Notes: generated by a model from the sequence alone, not told the origin. 43,737 nucleotides of DNA from an uncultured bacterium (GCA_947175015.1 CAMWLE010000019.1:1-43737), one strand, 5' to 3'; positions 15,997 to 24,905 are shown, counted from the stretch's first letter. Numbers and translations are program-made.

Positions 15997-17670
15997 ATGA
16001 AATTTAAGGATATGCCATACACTCGTGTGGATTTTGAACAGGTTGAAAAAGAGATGAGAGCCTTGATGGAAGAATTTGACAAGGCAGAGAGCGGTGAGGA
16101 ACAGTTTCAGGTTCATCAAAAATATTATGAGCTGACTGACAAAGTGGACACCCAGATGACCATAGCGCATATTCGTTATGATGTGGATACCACAGATGAA
16201 TTTTACAGCAAAGAGCATGAGTATTATAATGAGAAGAGACCTATCTACCATAATCTGCTTTTGGAATACGAGAAGAAGCTGTATGCTTCTCCCTACAGGG
16301 CTTATCTGGAGGAGAAGATCGGGCCTGTGGCCTTCAAGAACATGGAGCTTGCCCAGAAGTCCATGGATGAGAAGCTGATTCCTCTGATGCAGGAGGCCAA
16401 TGCTTTGACCACAGAGTATAATAAGCTGATTGCGGGCGCTAAGATTATGTTTGACGGCAAGGAGCTGAATTTGTCCTTGATGCGTCCTTATCTGGTGAAC
16501 CCGGACAGGAATGTGAGAGAGGCAGCATGGAAGAAACAGAGTGAATTTTTCCAGGCGAATGCAGATAAGCTGGATGAAATCTATGATAAATTAGTGAAGA
16601 ACCGTACAGCACAGGCGCGTGCCATGGGGTATGAGAATTTCGTTGAGCTGGGTTATTATAAGATGAGGCGCAACTGTTATGGCAAGAAGGAGGTGGAAGC
16701 GTTCCGCAATCAGGTAAAAGAATATCTGGTTCCCTTTGCGGAGAAGCTTCATGACCGCAGAAGGCAGAGACTTGGATTGGAAAAGCTGAGCTATATTGAC
16801 GGTTCCGTTTATTTTAAGGACGGCAATCCGGCGCCTTTCGGTACACCTGATGAGATTCTGGCAGCAGGTCAGAAAATGTACAGCGAGCTTTCGCCGGAAA
16901 CCAAAGAATTCTATGATTTTATGATGGAGAATGAGCTGTTTGATGTGCTTGGACGTAAAACGAAGCGGGCAGGCGGCTATATGACGTATATGCCTGTGTA
17001 CCACGCTCCCTTTGTGTTTGCTAATTTTAACGGCACCAGCGGAGATGTGGATGTGATCACCCATGAGTGCGGACATGCGTTCCAGGGTTATCTGTCGGGC
17101 AGTGATCCTATCAGGGAGCATTCTGAGATTACCATGGAGACAGCGGAGATTCATTCCATGTCCATGGAATTTTTCACGCAGGAGTGGATGCCCCTGTTCT
17201 TCGGTGACAGGGCGGAGGACTATATAGAAATGCACTTGGAGGATTCTGCGGCATTTATCCCTTACGGCTGTATGGTAGATGAATTCCAGCATATTGTTTA
17301 TGAGAATCCTGACATGACACCTGCAGAGAGACATGCGGCATGGCTGAAACTGGAAAAGGAATACAGGCCTCATCAGGATTACGGCGATGACGAATTCTTC
17401 GGAAAAGGCGGTATATGGCAGAGACAGCAGCATATCTACAATAGTCCGTTCTACTATATTGATTATTGTCTGGCACAGACATGTGCATTACAGTATAAGG
17501 CAAAAATGGATGCGGATTTCAAGGGAGCATGGGAAAGCTATCTGAAGCTGTGCAGACTTTCCGCCAGTGATTTCTTCACCAATATGGTCAAAGAAGTAGG
17601 GCTTATGAGTCCCTTTGAGCCGGGCTGTATGAAAAATATTGTGGAAAAACTTGAAAAATATGTGAAATAA
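15997..17670 (+). CDS. pepF: M3-family oligoendopeptidase F-like zinc peptidase
   Basis: A thimet/oligoendopeptidase of the M3 family, cytoplasmic, degrading short peptides. The zinc motif HECGH is at His356-His360, with the downstream helix ITMETAEIHSMSMEFF supplying the third ligand. The chosen ATG (15997, MKFKDMPYTRVDF) gives 557 residues, the usual size for this clade, and follows GAGGGC at 6-base spacing. The longer in-frame extension to 15736 is Cys-rich and unlike the family, and it contains the promoter at 15784, so I reject it. No signal peptide. The gene appears to stand alone. Confidence 0.93.
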   Translation: MKFKDMPYTRVDFEQVEKEMRALMEEFDKAESGEEQFQVHQKYYELTDKVDTQMTIAHIRYDVDTTDEFYSKEHEYYNEKRPIYHNLLLEYEKKLYASPYRAYLEEKIGPVAFKNMELAQKSMDEKLIPLMQEANALTTEYNKLIAGAKIMFDGKELNLSLMRPYLVNPDRNVREAAWKKQSEFFQANADKLDEIYDKLVKNRTAQARAMGYENFVELGYYKMRRNCYGKKEVEAFRNQVKEYLVPFAEKLHDRRRQRLGLEKLSYIDGSVYFKDGNPAPFGTPDEILAAGQKMYSELSPETKEFYDFMMENELFDVLGRKTKRAGGYMTYMPVYHAPFVFANFNGTSGDVDVITHECGHAFQGYLSGSDPIREHSEITMETAEIHSMSMEFFTQEWMPLFFGDRAEDYIEMHLEDSAAFIPYGCMVDEFQHIVYENPDMTPAERHAAWLKLEKEYRPHQDYGDDEFFGKGGIWQRQQHIYNSPFYYIDYCLAQTCALQYKAKMDADFKGAWESYLKLCRLSASDFFTNMVKEVGLMSPFEPGCMKNIVEKLEKYVK

Positions 17671-17817
17671 CTTCACATTTTCCGGGAAATATTGTAGAAT
17701 GATTTCACATGCCGGTGCAGTTAGCGTCTAAAGGCGCATTGTGGAACCGGAATAAATACAATACCTATTGTCCTGACGCCATTGCATATCAATCAGCAGG
17801 AGGAGTTTTAGTCGAAA

Positions 17818-17889
17818 ATGATTCTTCAGGGCTATGGCGTTGGGATAATGGTTGCAGAACGGGAATGGAGAAAATATCATTATGTCTAA
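17818..17889 (+). CDS. Possible 23-aa leader ORF overlapping the foldase gene
   Basis: ATG 17818 is preceded by AGGAGGAG (17798-17805, spacing 12) and opens a 23-codon frame (MILQGYGVGIMVAEREW...) ending at TAA 17887-17889, overlapping the foldase start at 17882. The ribosome binding site is stronger than that of the main gene, so translational coupling is possible. No regulatory residues stand out. Confidence 0.25.
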   Translation: MILQGYGVGIMVAEREWRKYHYV

Positions 17890-19564
17890 ATCTAACAAGG
17901 AAATACAGGATACGGAGCAGCAGTCTGAAAAGGTAGTCACGAAATATGATCTGAAAATGCAGAGAAGGAAGGAACAGAGGGAAAAGGAGCAGAGGGACAA
18001 GCGTATCAGCACTATCGGAGGGATTGTATTGGTGGCAGTGCTGGCGTGTCTTGTGGCATCTTTCCCCATCCGCACCTGGCTTACGGTGAATGGGACATAC
18101 ATCAAGGTGGGCGGGGAGAAAATCTCCAAGGTAGAATATGACTATTATTACAATATGGCAAGTAATAATTACATTGCTGAAAATTACTATATGCTGTATT
18201 ATTTCGGCGTGGATCTCAGCGGGGACCTGTCAAAACAGATGTATTCCGAAACGCTTACATGGAAGGATTACTTCGACCAGTTGACAGTGAATCATATTGC
18301 CCGGAATAAGGGTCTGGCAAAGGAGGCAAAAGCGGCAGGTTTTGTCTATGACACCACGGAAGAGTATAATGAGTATATGGAAGCTGTGAATGAGGCCGCT
18401 GCCGAAGCCGGTACCACTGCCAAAGAATATTTTCAGAGAATGTATGGGGTGTATGCAACACAGTCAAGGGTGAAGCCTTTTCTGGAAGAGTCCTTATATG
18501 TGGCTGCTTATACGGATGAAATTGCTGAGAGTCTGACGCCTTCTCAGGATGAGATTCAGGCTTATTATGAAGAAAATAAGGCAAGTTATGACTCTGTTGA
18601 TTATTATATTTTGCAGGTGGATGCAGAACTGCCTACGGAACCTACTGAGCTTGCTGACCCGGTAGAACCTGCTGAGGGTGATAGCGCTGAGGCTGGTGAG
18701 GATGGCAGCAGCGGTGAGGAGGCAGTTTATCAGCCTTCAGAAGCTGAGATTGCAGCGGCTATGGAAATTGCGAAAGCAGAGGCGGAGAAGGCGGAAAGAA
18801 GCATTAAGACAACCGGTGAGAGTATGACAAATGTTAAGAGAACAACGGCGAATTCCACTTCTTATTCTGTGAGCAGTTGGTTATTTGATGAAGAAAGAAA
18901 AGCCGGTGACACTACTGTGATAGAAGATACCACCAATCATCGTTATTATGTGGTAGGATTTGAGGATCGTTATCTGGATCAGACGCTTACTGCGGATGTT
19001 CGTGCGGTAGTGACAGCGGACGGAAACGGTCAGGAAATTTTGGACGAGTGGAAGAGCGGTGAGGCTACGGAAGAAAGCTTTGGGGAGATCTGTGATAAGT
19101 ATATGGATCCGGATGTTTCCGCAGCAGAAGGCGGGTTGTTGGAAGGTGTTACGCCCAGTGCGCTGCCGGAGGAATTGAGAAGCTGGTTGACGGATAGTGA
19201 ACGTAAGGCCGGTGATACGACAGTGGTCAGTCCGGAAGGGGATATGTATACGTATGTAATGTATTATATAGCTCCCAATCAGGAAGAGTGGATCTTACAG
19301 ATTCGGAATATATTGTTGAGTGATAAGTTGAGTGATTACCTGGAGGACATGGTTGCAAGCATAGAGGTTGAGGACCCCAAGGGGAATTTGGCCTATCTGA
19401 AGGTGGAAGCGGAAAATGAGGGCACATCAGGAGACGAGAATTCATCGGAAAATGAAGGCGCATCAGGAGACGATGGATCGTCGGAAAATGAAGGCGCATC
19501 AGGAGACGATGGATCGTCGGAAAATGAAGGTGCATCAGGAGACAGGGGCTCGTCTAATAACTGA
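17882..19564 (+). CDS. Membrane-anchored SurA/PrsA-like peptidyl-prolyl isomerase
   Basis: The 560-residue protein has a very basic/acidic cytoplasmic N-terminus, one membrane helix (about 43-62) and a large extracellular part. A SurA_N-like helical region (VGGEKISKVEYDYYYNMA) is followed by two parvulin-like modules, each with a W-L-x(5)-RKAGDTTV block (SSWLFDEERKAGDTTVI and RSWLTDSERKAGDTTVV). Such proteins assist folding of exported proteins. An acidic linker (EPTELADPVEPAEG) splits the modules, and the C-terminus carries four 12-residue acidic repeats. The ATG at 17882 is preferred over a TTG at 17852, which would add ten residues; neither site is decisive. Isomerase activity is uncertain because the parvulin cores look reduced. 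Confidence 0.8.
   Translation: MSKSNKEIQDTEQQSEKVVTKYDLKMQRRKEQREKEQRDKRISTIGGIVLVAVLACLVASFPIRTWLTVNGTYIKVGGEKISKVEYDYYYNMASNNYIAENYYMLYYFGVDLSGDLSKQMYSETLTWKDYFDQLTVNHIARNKGLAKEAKAAGFVYDTTEEYNEYMEAVNEAAAEAGTTAKEYFQRMYGVYATQSRVKPFLEESLYVAAYTDEIAESLTPSQDEIQAYYEENKASYDSVDYYILQVDAELPTEPTELADPVEPAEGDSAEAGEDGSSGEEAVYQPSEAEIAAAMEIAKAEAEKAERSIKTTGESMTNVKRTTANSTSYSVSSWLFDEERKAGDTTVIEDTTNHRYYVVGFEDRYLDQTLTADVRAVVTADGNGQEILDEWKSGEATEESFGEICDKYMDPDVSAAEGGLLEGVTPSALPEELRSWLTDSERKAGDTTVVSPEGDMYTYVMYYIAPNQEEWILQIRNILLSDKLSDYLEDMVASIEVEDPKGNLAYLKVEAENEGTSGDENSSENEGASGDDGSSENEGASGDDGSSENEGASGDRGSSNN
19412..19555 (+). repeat. Four tandem 36-bp units in the foldase C-terminus
   Basis: Four units starting at 19412, 19448, 19484 and 19520 encode ENEGASGDDGSS with slight variation (T for A and EN for DG in the first, R for D in the last). 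Units 2 and 3 are almost identical in DNA, which points to recent expansion. The peptide is flexible and strongly acidic. Confidence 0.93.
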
Positions 19565-19592
19565 GGTGTATAGAAGTAATTGAAAAAGGATG

Positions 19593-19618
19593 GCGGTGGG
19601 GGTTTCTCACCGCTTTTC
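19593..19618 (+). terminator. Intrinsic terminator after the foldase gene
   Basis: GCGGTG (19593-19598) pairs with CACCGC (19608-19613), followed by TTTTCTAT. It lies 29 bases after the stop codon. Confidence 0.75.
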
Positions 19619-19636
19619 TATATGCGTAAGTGTGAA

Positions 19637-19760
19637 GAAAATGAAGATTTTCCAAGTCGGTAAAGTACACTGATTAAGAAAATCTAAGTCATTTCCTGGA
19701 AGAATGCCAATTGAGCAAGTCCGCTTTGTGCGGGCATTCTTCCGGACTGGTAGCAGGGAG
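19637..19760 (+). repeat. Modular intergenic repeat, copy B
   Basis: Hairpin 1 here has a different sequence from copy A: AAATGA plus AGATTTTC (19639-19652) against GAAAATCT plus TCATTT (19678-19694). Hairpin 2 is conserved: GGAAGAATGCC (19698-19708) pairs perfectly with GGCATTCTTCC (19733-19743). The loop retains GAGCAAGTCCGCTTTG, like copy A. The element runs into the AGGGAG ribosome binding site of the HAD gene, and the GCCGCC/GGCGGC module is absent. Confidence 0.75.
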
Positions 19761-19766
19761 GCGTTT

Positions 19767-20576
19767 ATGGATACAAAGGTACTGGTGATGGATATGGATG
19801 GTACGCTGTTAAATTCTCAAAAGAAAATCAGCGCTGCCACAAAGGAAGCGATTCAGGGTATATTAAAAAGAGGGCATAAAGTAATTCTGGCTTCCGGACG
19901 TCCAACACCGGGGATGCGTCCTTATGAGCTGGAACTGGAATTGGAGAAATATGGTGGGTATCTGTTGTCTTTTAACGGCGCTCGCATTGTGGACTGTCGT
20001 ACCGGGGCGATTATTTATCAGAGAACTTTGCCGTCTGACCTGTTGCCAGAGTTATATCATTTTGCCAGGGAGTCGGAATGTGGCCTGGCAACACATTTGG
20101 ATAATGAGGCGATTTCTGCGTTTGTGCCGGATCGATATATTACCATGGAGGCACATATGAATGGAATGTCAGTGCGTATGGTGGAGAATTTTATTGACTT
20201 CGTGGATTTTGATGTATATAAGTGTCTGATGACTGCGGAACCGGAACGTGCGGCGGTGCTGGAAAAGCAATTACAGGAACAATATGGACATGTGGCCAGT
20301 ATATATCGCTCCGACCCATATTTCATAGAGGTTATGCCCAAAAATGTAGATAAGGCGACTTCCCTGGGCAGGATGTTGGAAATGATTGGCATGGGGTTAG
20401 AGGATACGGTATGCTGTGGTGATGGATTCAATGATTTGTCCATGATAAAATGTGCGGGTGTGGGAGTGGCAATGGGCAATGCACAGCCGGAAGTGAAGGC
20501 AGCCGCGGACTACATAACCGCCGACAATGATTCGGATGGTTTGGTAGAGGTGATAAAGGTACTGTTTGCGGAGTGA
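19767..20576 (+). CDS. HAD-IIB (Cof-type) phosphatase
   Basis: A 269-residue Cof-like haloacid-dehalogenase phosphatase that would hydrolyse small phosphorylated metabolites in the cytoplasm. Motif I is MDMDGTLLN (Asp9, Asp11), motif II ILASGRP, motif III the Lys in DKATSLGRML, and motif IV GDGFNDLSM; the C2B cap lies between. The start ATG 19767 follows AGGGAG at 6-base spacing. A longer frame to 19704 would translate part of intergenic repeat copy B and is rejected. The physiological substrate is not predictable. Confidence 0.92.
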   Translation: MDTKVLVMDMDGTLLNSQKKISAATKEAIQGILKRGHKVILASGRPTPGMRPYELELELEKYGGYLLSFNGARIVDCRTGAIIYQRTLPSDLLPELYHFARESECGLATHLDNEAISAFVPDRYITMEAHMNGMSVRMVENFIDFVDFDVYKCLMTAEPERAAVLEKQLQEQYGHVASIYRSDPYFIEVMPKNVDKATSLGRMLEMIGMGLEDTVCCGDGFNDLSMIKCAGVGVAMGNAQPEVKAAADYITADNDSDGLVEVIKVLFAE

Positions 20577-20630
20577 TGACTTATGCTTCGGTTGACAGTA
20601 ACAACAATATAAAAGAAATCAGGAGGGCAC

Positions 20631-21980
20631 ATGAAACAGAATATCAGGATAGAAATGCCCCAAAAGGCAAAATATATAATAGAGACCATTACAAATGCCG
20701 GTTTTGAGGCATATGCAGTAGGCGGCTGTGTGCGGGATTCTATTCTGTGCAAGTTGCCCATGGACTGGGATATTACCACATCGGCAAGACCGGAGCAGGT
20801 AAAGTCACTTTTCCCAAGAACAATTGATACGGGGCTGCAGCATGGAACAGTCACGGTGATGTTGGACGGTGAGGGATTTGAGGTGACTACCTATCGGGTG
20901 GATGGGGAATATGAGGACAGCAGGCATCCCAAAGAGGTAATTTTTACTCCGAATTTGGAAGAGGATTTAAAACGAAGGGATTTGACCATCAATGCCATGG
21001 CTTATAATGATGCGGAAGGTCTGGTAGATCTGTTCGGCGGAATAAGTGATATCAGGGCGAGGATGATACGGTGTGTGGGGGAACCTGAGGAACGTTTTGG
21101 AGAGGATGCGCTGCGCATGCTGCGTGCCATTCGTTTTTCCGCTCAGTTGGGGTATACCATAGAGGATAAAACTTTGGTTGCTATCAAAAAGCTTGCACCC
21201 ACTCTGCGCAAGATCAGTGTGGAACGAATTCAGACAGAATTGGTGAAGTTACTGTTATCACCACATCCGGATTGTCTTAGAATTGCTTATTTTTGCGGTG
21301 TAACAAAGGTGTTTTTCCCGGAATTTGACAAGGCGATGGCAACAGAACAAAGGCATCCTCATCATTGTTACAGTGTGGGAGAGCATATTCTGCACTCTTT
21401 GTCCTATGTGGAAGCAGACAAAGTATTGCGGCTGACCATGTTGTTTCATGATATAGGGAAGCCTGCTACACTGACAAAAGGGGAGGATGGTATCACACAT
21501 TTTTATGGTCATGAGGCGATGAGTTCCCAAATGGCGGAAGAGATTATGCGGCGTCTTAAGTTTGATAATGATACCATTCAAAAAGTGTGTAAGCTGGTAT
21601 TGTATCATGATTATGGAAATAGCTCCAAGCCTAATATAAGGTCTATGCGCAGGGCTTTGAATAAAATGGGGGAAGAGGCGTTCCCGGCACTGTTTGCGGT
21701 AAAACGTGCTGATATTTTGGCCCAGAGTGATTATCTGCTGGAGGAGAAGCTGGAGAAAGTGGAGCAATGGAAGCAGATGTATGAAGAAGTGAAAGCCCGC
21801 AAACAGTGTGTTTCATTGAAGAGTCTGGCAGTCACCGGTTCTGATTTGATCGCAGCAGGATGGAAACCCGGTAAGGAGTTGGGAGAAATGCTTCATGTTC
21901 TTTTGGAGCTGGTATTGGACCATCCGGAGTATAATGAAAAGGAAAGATTGTTAGAGGAAGCAAAAAAGTATCAGAGATAA
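20631..21980 (+). CDS. cca: CCA tRNA nucleotidyltransferase with HD domain
   Basis: The protein adds or repairs the 3'-CCA of tRNA. The class II nucleotidyltransferase head shows GGCVRD (31-36) and the metal-binding DWD (Asp45, Asp47), followed by RRDLTINAMAY and the RNA-binding neck GEDALRMLRAIRFSAQLG. A C-terminal HD domain (LFHDIGKPATL) is common in the clostridial form. At 449 residues the length is normal. An AGGAGGG ribosome binding site precedes the ATG. It is relevant locally because neither tRNA at the far end of the window encodes CCA. Confidence 0.95.
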   Translation: MKQNIRIEMPQKAKYIIETITNAGFEAYAVGGCVRDSILCKLPMDWDITTSARPEQVKSLFPRTIDTGLQHGTVTVMLDGEGFEVTTYRVDGEYEDSRHPKEVIFTPNLEEDLKRRDLTINAMAYNDAEGLVDLFGGISDIRARMIRCVGEPEERFGEDALRMLRAIRFSAQLGYTIEDKTLVAIKKLAPTLRKISVERIQTELVKLLLSPHPDCLRIAYFCGVTKVFFPEFDKAMATEQRHPHHCYSVGEHILHSLSYVEADKVLRLTMLFHDIGKPATLTKGEDGITHFYGHEAMSSQMAEEIMRRLKFDNDTIQKVCKLVLYHDYGNSSKPNIRSMRRALNKMGEEAFPALFAVKRADILAQSDYLLEEKLEKVEQWKQMYEEVKARKQCVSLKSLAVTGSDLIAAGWKPGKELGEMLHVLLELVLDHPEYNEKERLLEEAKKYQR

Positions 21981-22111
21981 CTGAAACCTTGTAACATACT
22001 TTCAGGATTCTTCTCATATGATAGTTTAGCCGAATGAATCAGGTATTGTTCCCGGAATGGACAATAACTGAAAACAGTGCGGGTATGCAAACGAATCAGG
22101 AGGGGCCGGAA

Positions 22112-23107
22112 GTGAATGACAGGGCAGTTGAATTATTGGGACAGTATGAAATAGAAGTGCAGCGGACCAGAAAGGGAAGGGGCGCCATTGTGTGTGAAAC
22201 CGATCAGGGATGCTTGATTTTTAAGGAGTATTCAGGAAGCCAGGACAGGATAGAGCTTCAGAACAGACTTTTAAGTCAAATAGCATGTGCCGGGCTGGTG
22301 AAGGCAGAGGCAATCATACCCAATAAAGAGGGCGGGCTGCTTGTGAGGGACAATGATGGTACTGGTTATGTGCTGAAGACCTGGCGGGCGGCCAGAGAAT
22401 GTAATATTTATGATAAAGAAGAATGCAGGGAGGCAGTCAGGCTTTTGGCAAGATTGCATGAGAGCATGGTGCTTCCGGAAGATACACCGAATCTTCCCGC
22501 CATATTTATGGCTGAGAAAGAGTATGACAAGCACAATAGAGAGTTGAAGAGAGTGCGGAAATATCTGCAGCAGAAGGGACAGAAGACAGAATTTGAGATT
22601 AATCTCTTACATCATTTTGATTTCTTTTTGGACCGGGCATTGTCAGTGACAGAGGCGTGGAAGGAATATTGTCAGGATGGTGCAGGAAATCATGAAGCTG
22701 CCCGGGAACAGAATATGGTTGCTTTTTGTCATGGGGATTATCAGTATCATAATATTTTGAAGGATGACAGTGGATGGTTTCTGGTGAATTTCGAGAAATG
22801 TCTTAGGGATAATCCAATCAGAGATCTGTATCTCTTGCTGCGCAAGCTTTTGGAAAAGGGAAATTGGTCGGTGGCTTTGGGGTCGGAACTATTGGAGGTC
22901 TATGGAAAGGAACGTCAAATCTCAGCACATAGCTGGATTGATCTATATTATCGTTTTGCCTATCCGGAGAAGTTCTGGAAGATTGTGAACTTCTATTATA
23001 ATTCCGGTAAGGCATGGATTCCGGGGCGGAATCAGGAGAAGCTGGAGAGGGTCATTGCCCAGGAGAAGGATAAGCAGAAGTTTCTGGATGAAGTATTCAG
23101 AAAATGA
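22112..23107 (+). CDS. CotS-family spore coat / aminoglycoside-phosphotransferase-like protein
   Basis: The protein has an APH-like kinase fold of the CotS family, associated with spore coats in Bacillus and clostridia. The Brenner-type motif is CHGDYQYHN (His207-Asn214), and DLYLLLRKLLEKGNW is a family signature. The metal-binding Asp of the DFG-like position appears as Asn (VNFEKC, Asn226), so kinase activity is doubtful. I place the start at GTG 22112 because a perfect AGGAGGGG (22098-22105) lies 6 bases before it and the resulting VNDRAVELLGQYEIEV matches the usual family N-terminus; an ATG at 22034 has no ribosome binding site. That gives 331 residues. Confidence 0.82.
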   Translation: MNDRAVELLGQYEIEVQRTRKGRGAIVCETDQGCLIFKEYSGSQDRIELQNRLLSQIACAGLVKAEAIIPNKEGGLLVRDNDGTGYVLKTWRAARECNIYDKEECREAVRLLARLHESMVLPEDTPNLPAIFMAEKEYDKHNRELKRVRKYLQQKGQKTEFEINLLHHFDFFLDRALSVTEAWKEYCQDGAGNHEAAREQNMVAFCHGDYQYHNILKDDSGWFLVNFEKCLRDNPIRDLYLLLRKLLEKGNWSVALGSELLEVYGKERQISAHSWIDLYYRFAYPEKFWKIVNFYYNSGKAWIPGRNQEKLERVIAQEKDKQKFLDEVFRK

Positions 23108-23135
23108 AGATTTTCCAGGTCATTTTCAGAAGAAT
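23100..23135 (+). repeat. Fragment of the modular intergenic repeat
   Basis: GAAAATGAAGATTTTCC at 23100-23116 with the following AGGTC matches the left arm of copy B (19637 on) at 21 of 22 bases. It is followed at once by CATTTTCAGAAGAAT, which resembles the right arm and hairpin 2 start of copy B, as if the middle had been deleted. It overlaps the end of the CotS-like gene. Confidence 0.45.
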
Positions 23136-23142
23136 AGTATGA

Positions 23143-24552
23143 ATGATAAAGAGAAAAGCAGGTATGAAGAACAGTAAGGTAAATGTACAGAAAAGCGGTA
23201 AAATAAGTATGAAGAAAAAAGACAAAAGAAATGCAAGAAAAGAATGGAAGATAGCGGCTGTGTTATGGAGTGTCATGGCGGCTGTGTCACTGACAGGGTG
23301 TGCGAATCCTTTTTCGGCCAATACGGGGATGACAGCGCCGACACAATCACCGGTACCGGACAGAGTGGATACGGGATTTGTGGTGACTCGGCCGGACAGC
23401 TATGACTCGGCTGATACGGCGATTCTGGTAGGGCGGGACGAAGTGGAAAATACAGTGACATTTCTGAATCTGGATCTGGGACGAAAATATACGCTTTCCA
23501 TGGATGGCACTACGAGGCTGTATGATAAATATGGCGAAGGCATTTCTTTCAGCCAGCTCAAAAAGGGCGATATCGTGGATGTGACTTTTTTGAGGTCTAA
23601 AAAACATTTGACCACTATGCAATTGTCTTCTCAGGCATGGAGCTATACCAATGTGGAGCGGTACGAGATAAATGAGGCACGAAACGAGATAAGTATTGGT
23701 TCTGAAATCTATAAGCTTACTTCTAATACACAATATATATCAGAAGGCCGAAATATTGAGCTGATGGATTTAAATGCTTCGGATGTGTTGAGTTTTCAGG
23801 GAATCGGCAATCAGATATTTACGGTTCGGGTAGAAAAAGGGCATGGATATCTGCGGTTGGTAAATGATGAGAATTTTATAGGGGGCTGGATTGAGATTGG
23901 TCAATCTCAGATAAGGCAGATTACGGAGGATATGTTATTAGCGGTACCTGAGGGGAATTATCAGGTGAATGTGACAAACAGGGGTGGCGGCGGTATCAAA
24001 AATGTGGTAATCAGACGGGATGAAGAGACGGAGTTGGATGTAGGAGATTTGACAATACCGGAACCTCAGTCGGGAGTAGTGCTGTTTTCTGTGACACCTT
24101 CAACTGCGGAATTGTATATAGATGGTACCAAGGTGGATGCTTCGCTGCCTGTGACATTGGAGTATGGCCTGCACCAGTTGATTGCCAGAGCGGATGGATA
24201 TCAGTCCGTTACGCAATATATCCGAGTGGCGCAGGAGTCGGCGGGGATTAATGTGGTGCTGGATACAAATGTAGAGGCAGAAATCCCTTTGCCAAGCGAT
24301 GAACCGGTGGATACTACAACGAATTATTACAAGGTGTATGTGGATGCACCAGAGAATGTGGAGGTGTATCTGGATGGCAATTATGTAGGAGTTTCTCCCT
24401 GTAGTTTCCAGAAGACGGAAGGGGTTCATGTCATCACTTTGAGAAAGACCGATTACGAGACTAGAAGTTATACGGTGCAAATTGATGATACAGAGAGAGA
24501 TTTATCCTATTCATTTGCGGATTTAGTGGAAAATGCCTTGACAAACCCCTGA
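23143..24552 (+). CDS. PEGA-domain lipoprotein
   Basis: The 469-residue exported protein has a basic N-terminus, a hydrophobic segment and a lipobox (VSLTGC, Cys near residue 52), followed by a Thr/Ser/Pro linker. A beta-rich middle region is followed by two PEGA-type repeats: one starts LFSVTPSTAELYIDGTKVD and the other YKVYVDAPENVEVYLDGNYV. PEGA repeats are common in surface proteins, but no enzymatic role is visible. The start is ambiguous: 23143, 23164 and 23209 are all in-frame ATGs with weak sites, and the latest gives the most typical lipoprotein signal length. The last codons overlap the HU promoter. Confidence 0.8.
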   Translation: MIKRKAGMKNSKVNVQKSGKISMKKKDKRNARKEWKIAAVLWSVMAAVSLTGCANPFSANTGMTAPTQSPVPDRVDTGFVVTRPDSYDSADTAILVGRDEVENTVTFLNLDLGRKYTLSMDGTTRLYDKYGEGISFSQLKKGDIVDVTFLRSKKHLTTMQLSSQAWSYTNVERYEINEARNEISIGSEIYKLTSNTQYISEGRNIELMDLNASDVLSFQGIGNQIFTVRVEKGHGYLRLVNDENFIGGWIEIGQSQIRQITEDMLLAVPEGNYQVNVTNRGGGGIKNVVIRRDEETELDVGDLTIPEPQSGVVLFSVTPSTAELYIDGTKVDASLPVTLEYGLHQLIARADGYQSVTQYIRVAQESAGINVVLDTNVEAEIPLPSDEPVDTTTNYYKVYVDAPENVEVYLDGNYVGVSPCSFQKTEGVHVITLRKTDYETRSYTVQIDDTERDLSYSFADLVENALTNP

Positions 24553-24566
24553 AAAACCTTTATATA
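24538..24566 (+). promoter_or_regulatory. Promoter of the HU gene
   Basis: A consensus TTGACA (24538-24543), 17 bases and TATATA (24561-24566) overlap the end of the PEGA gene. The leader is about 60 bases and ends in a TAGGAGGAG ribosome binding site. A strong promoter fits the abundance of HU. Confidence 0.7.
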
Positions 24567-24632
24567 TATATGTAGACGTTTCAGAGAGCATCGCGAAATG
24601 TACAAAATGAAAACTCGTAGGAGGAGTTCCAC

Positions 24633-24905
24633 ATGAACAAAACAGAATTAGTATCAGCTATGGCTGAACAGGCGGGCATTTCTAAGAAGGATGCTGAGAA
24701 GGCATTAAAGGCATTCACGGATGTTGTTGCTGATGAATTGAAGAAGGGTGAGAAGATCTCATTGGTTGGATTTGGTACTTTTGAAGTAGTTGAGCGGCCG
24801 GCAAGAGAAGGCAGAAATCCTCAGACGAAGGAGCCTATGCAGATTCCGGCTTCTAAGGCTCCCAAGTTTAAGCCGGGCAAGCCTTTGAAGGATATGGTGA
24901 ATTAA
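24633..24905 (+). CDS. hup: HU family DNA-binding protein
   Basis: A 90-residue HU/IHF protein, the standard length. MNKTELVSAMAEQAGISKKDAE is the dimerisation helix region, VGFGTFEVVERPAREGRNPQT covers the core and the DNA-bending arm, and the C-terminus is KFKPGKPLKDMVN. It forms a dimer that bends and compacts DNA. The gene has its own strong promoter and leads the conserved housekeeping block rqcP, yabP, yabQ, divIC. Confidence 0.97.
   Translation: MNKTELVSAMAEQAGISKKDAEKALKAFTDVVADELKKGEKISLVGFGTFEVVERPAREGRNPQTKEPMQIPASKAPKFKPGKPLKDMVN

Noticed and set aside
19412..19555. CRISPR-like 36-bp periodicity
   Set aside because: The 36-bp units are adjacent coding repeats without unique spacers.
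19704..19766. Upstream extension of the HAD hydrolase
   Set aside because: The added residues derive from repeat copy B hairpin 2; motif I sits at the normal distance from ATG 19767.
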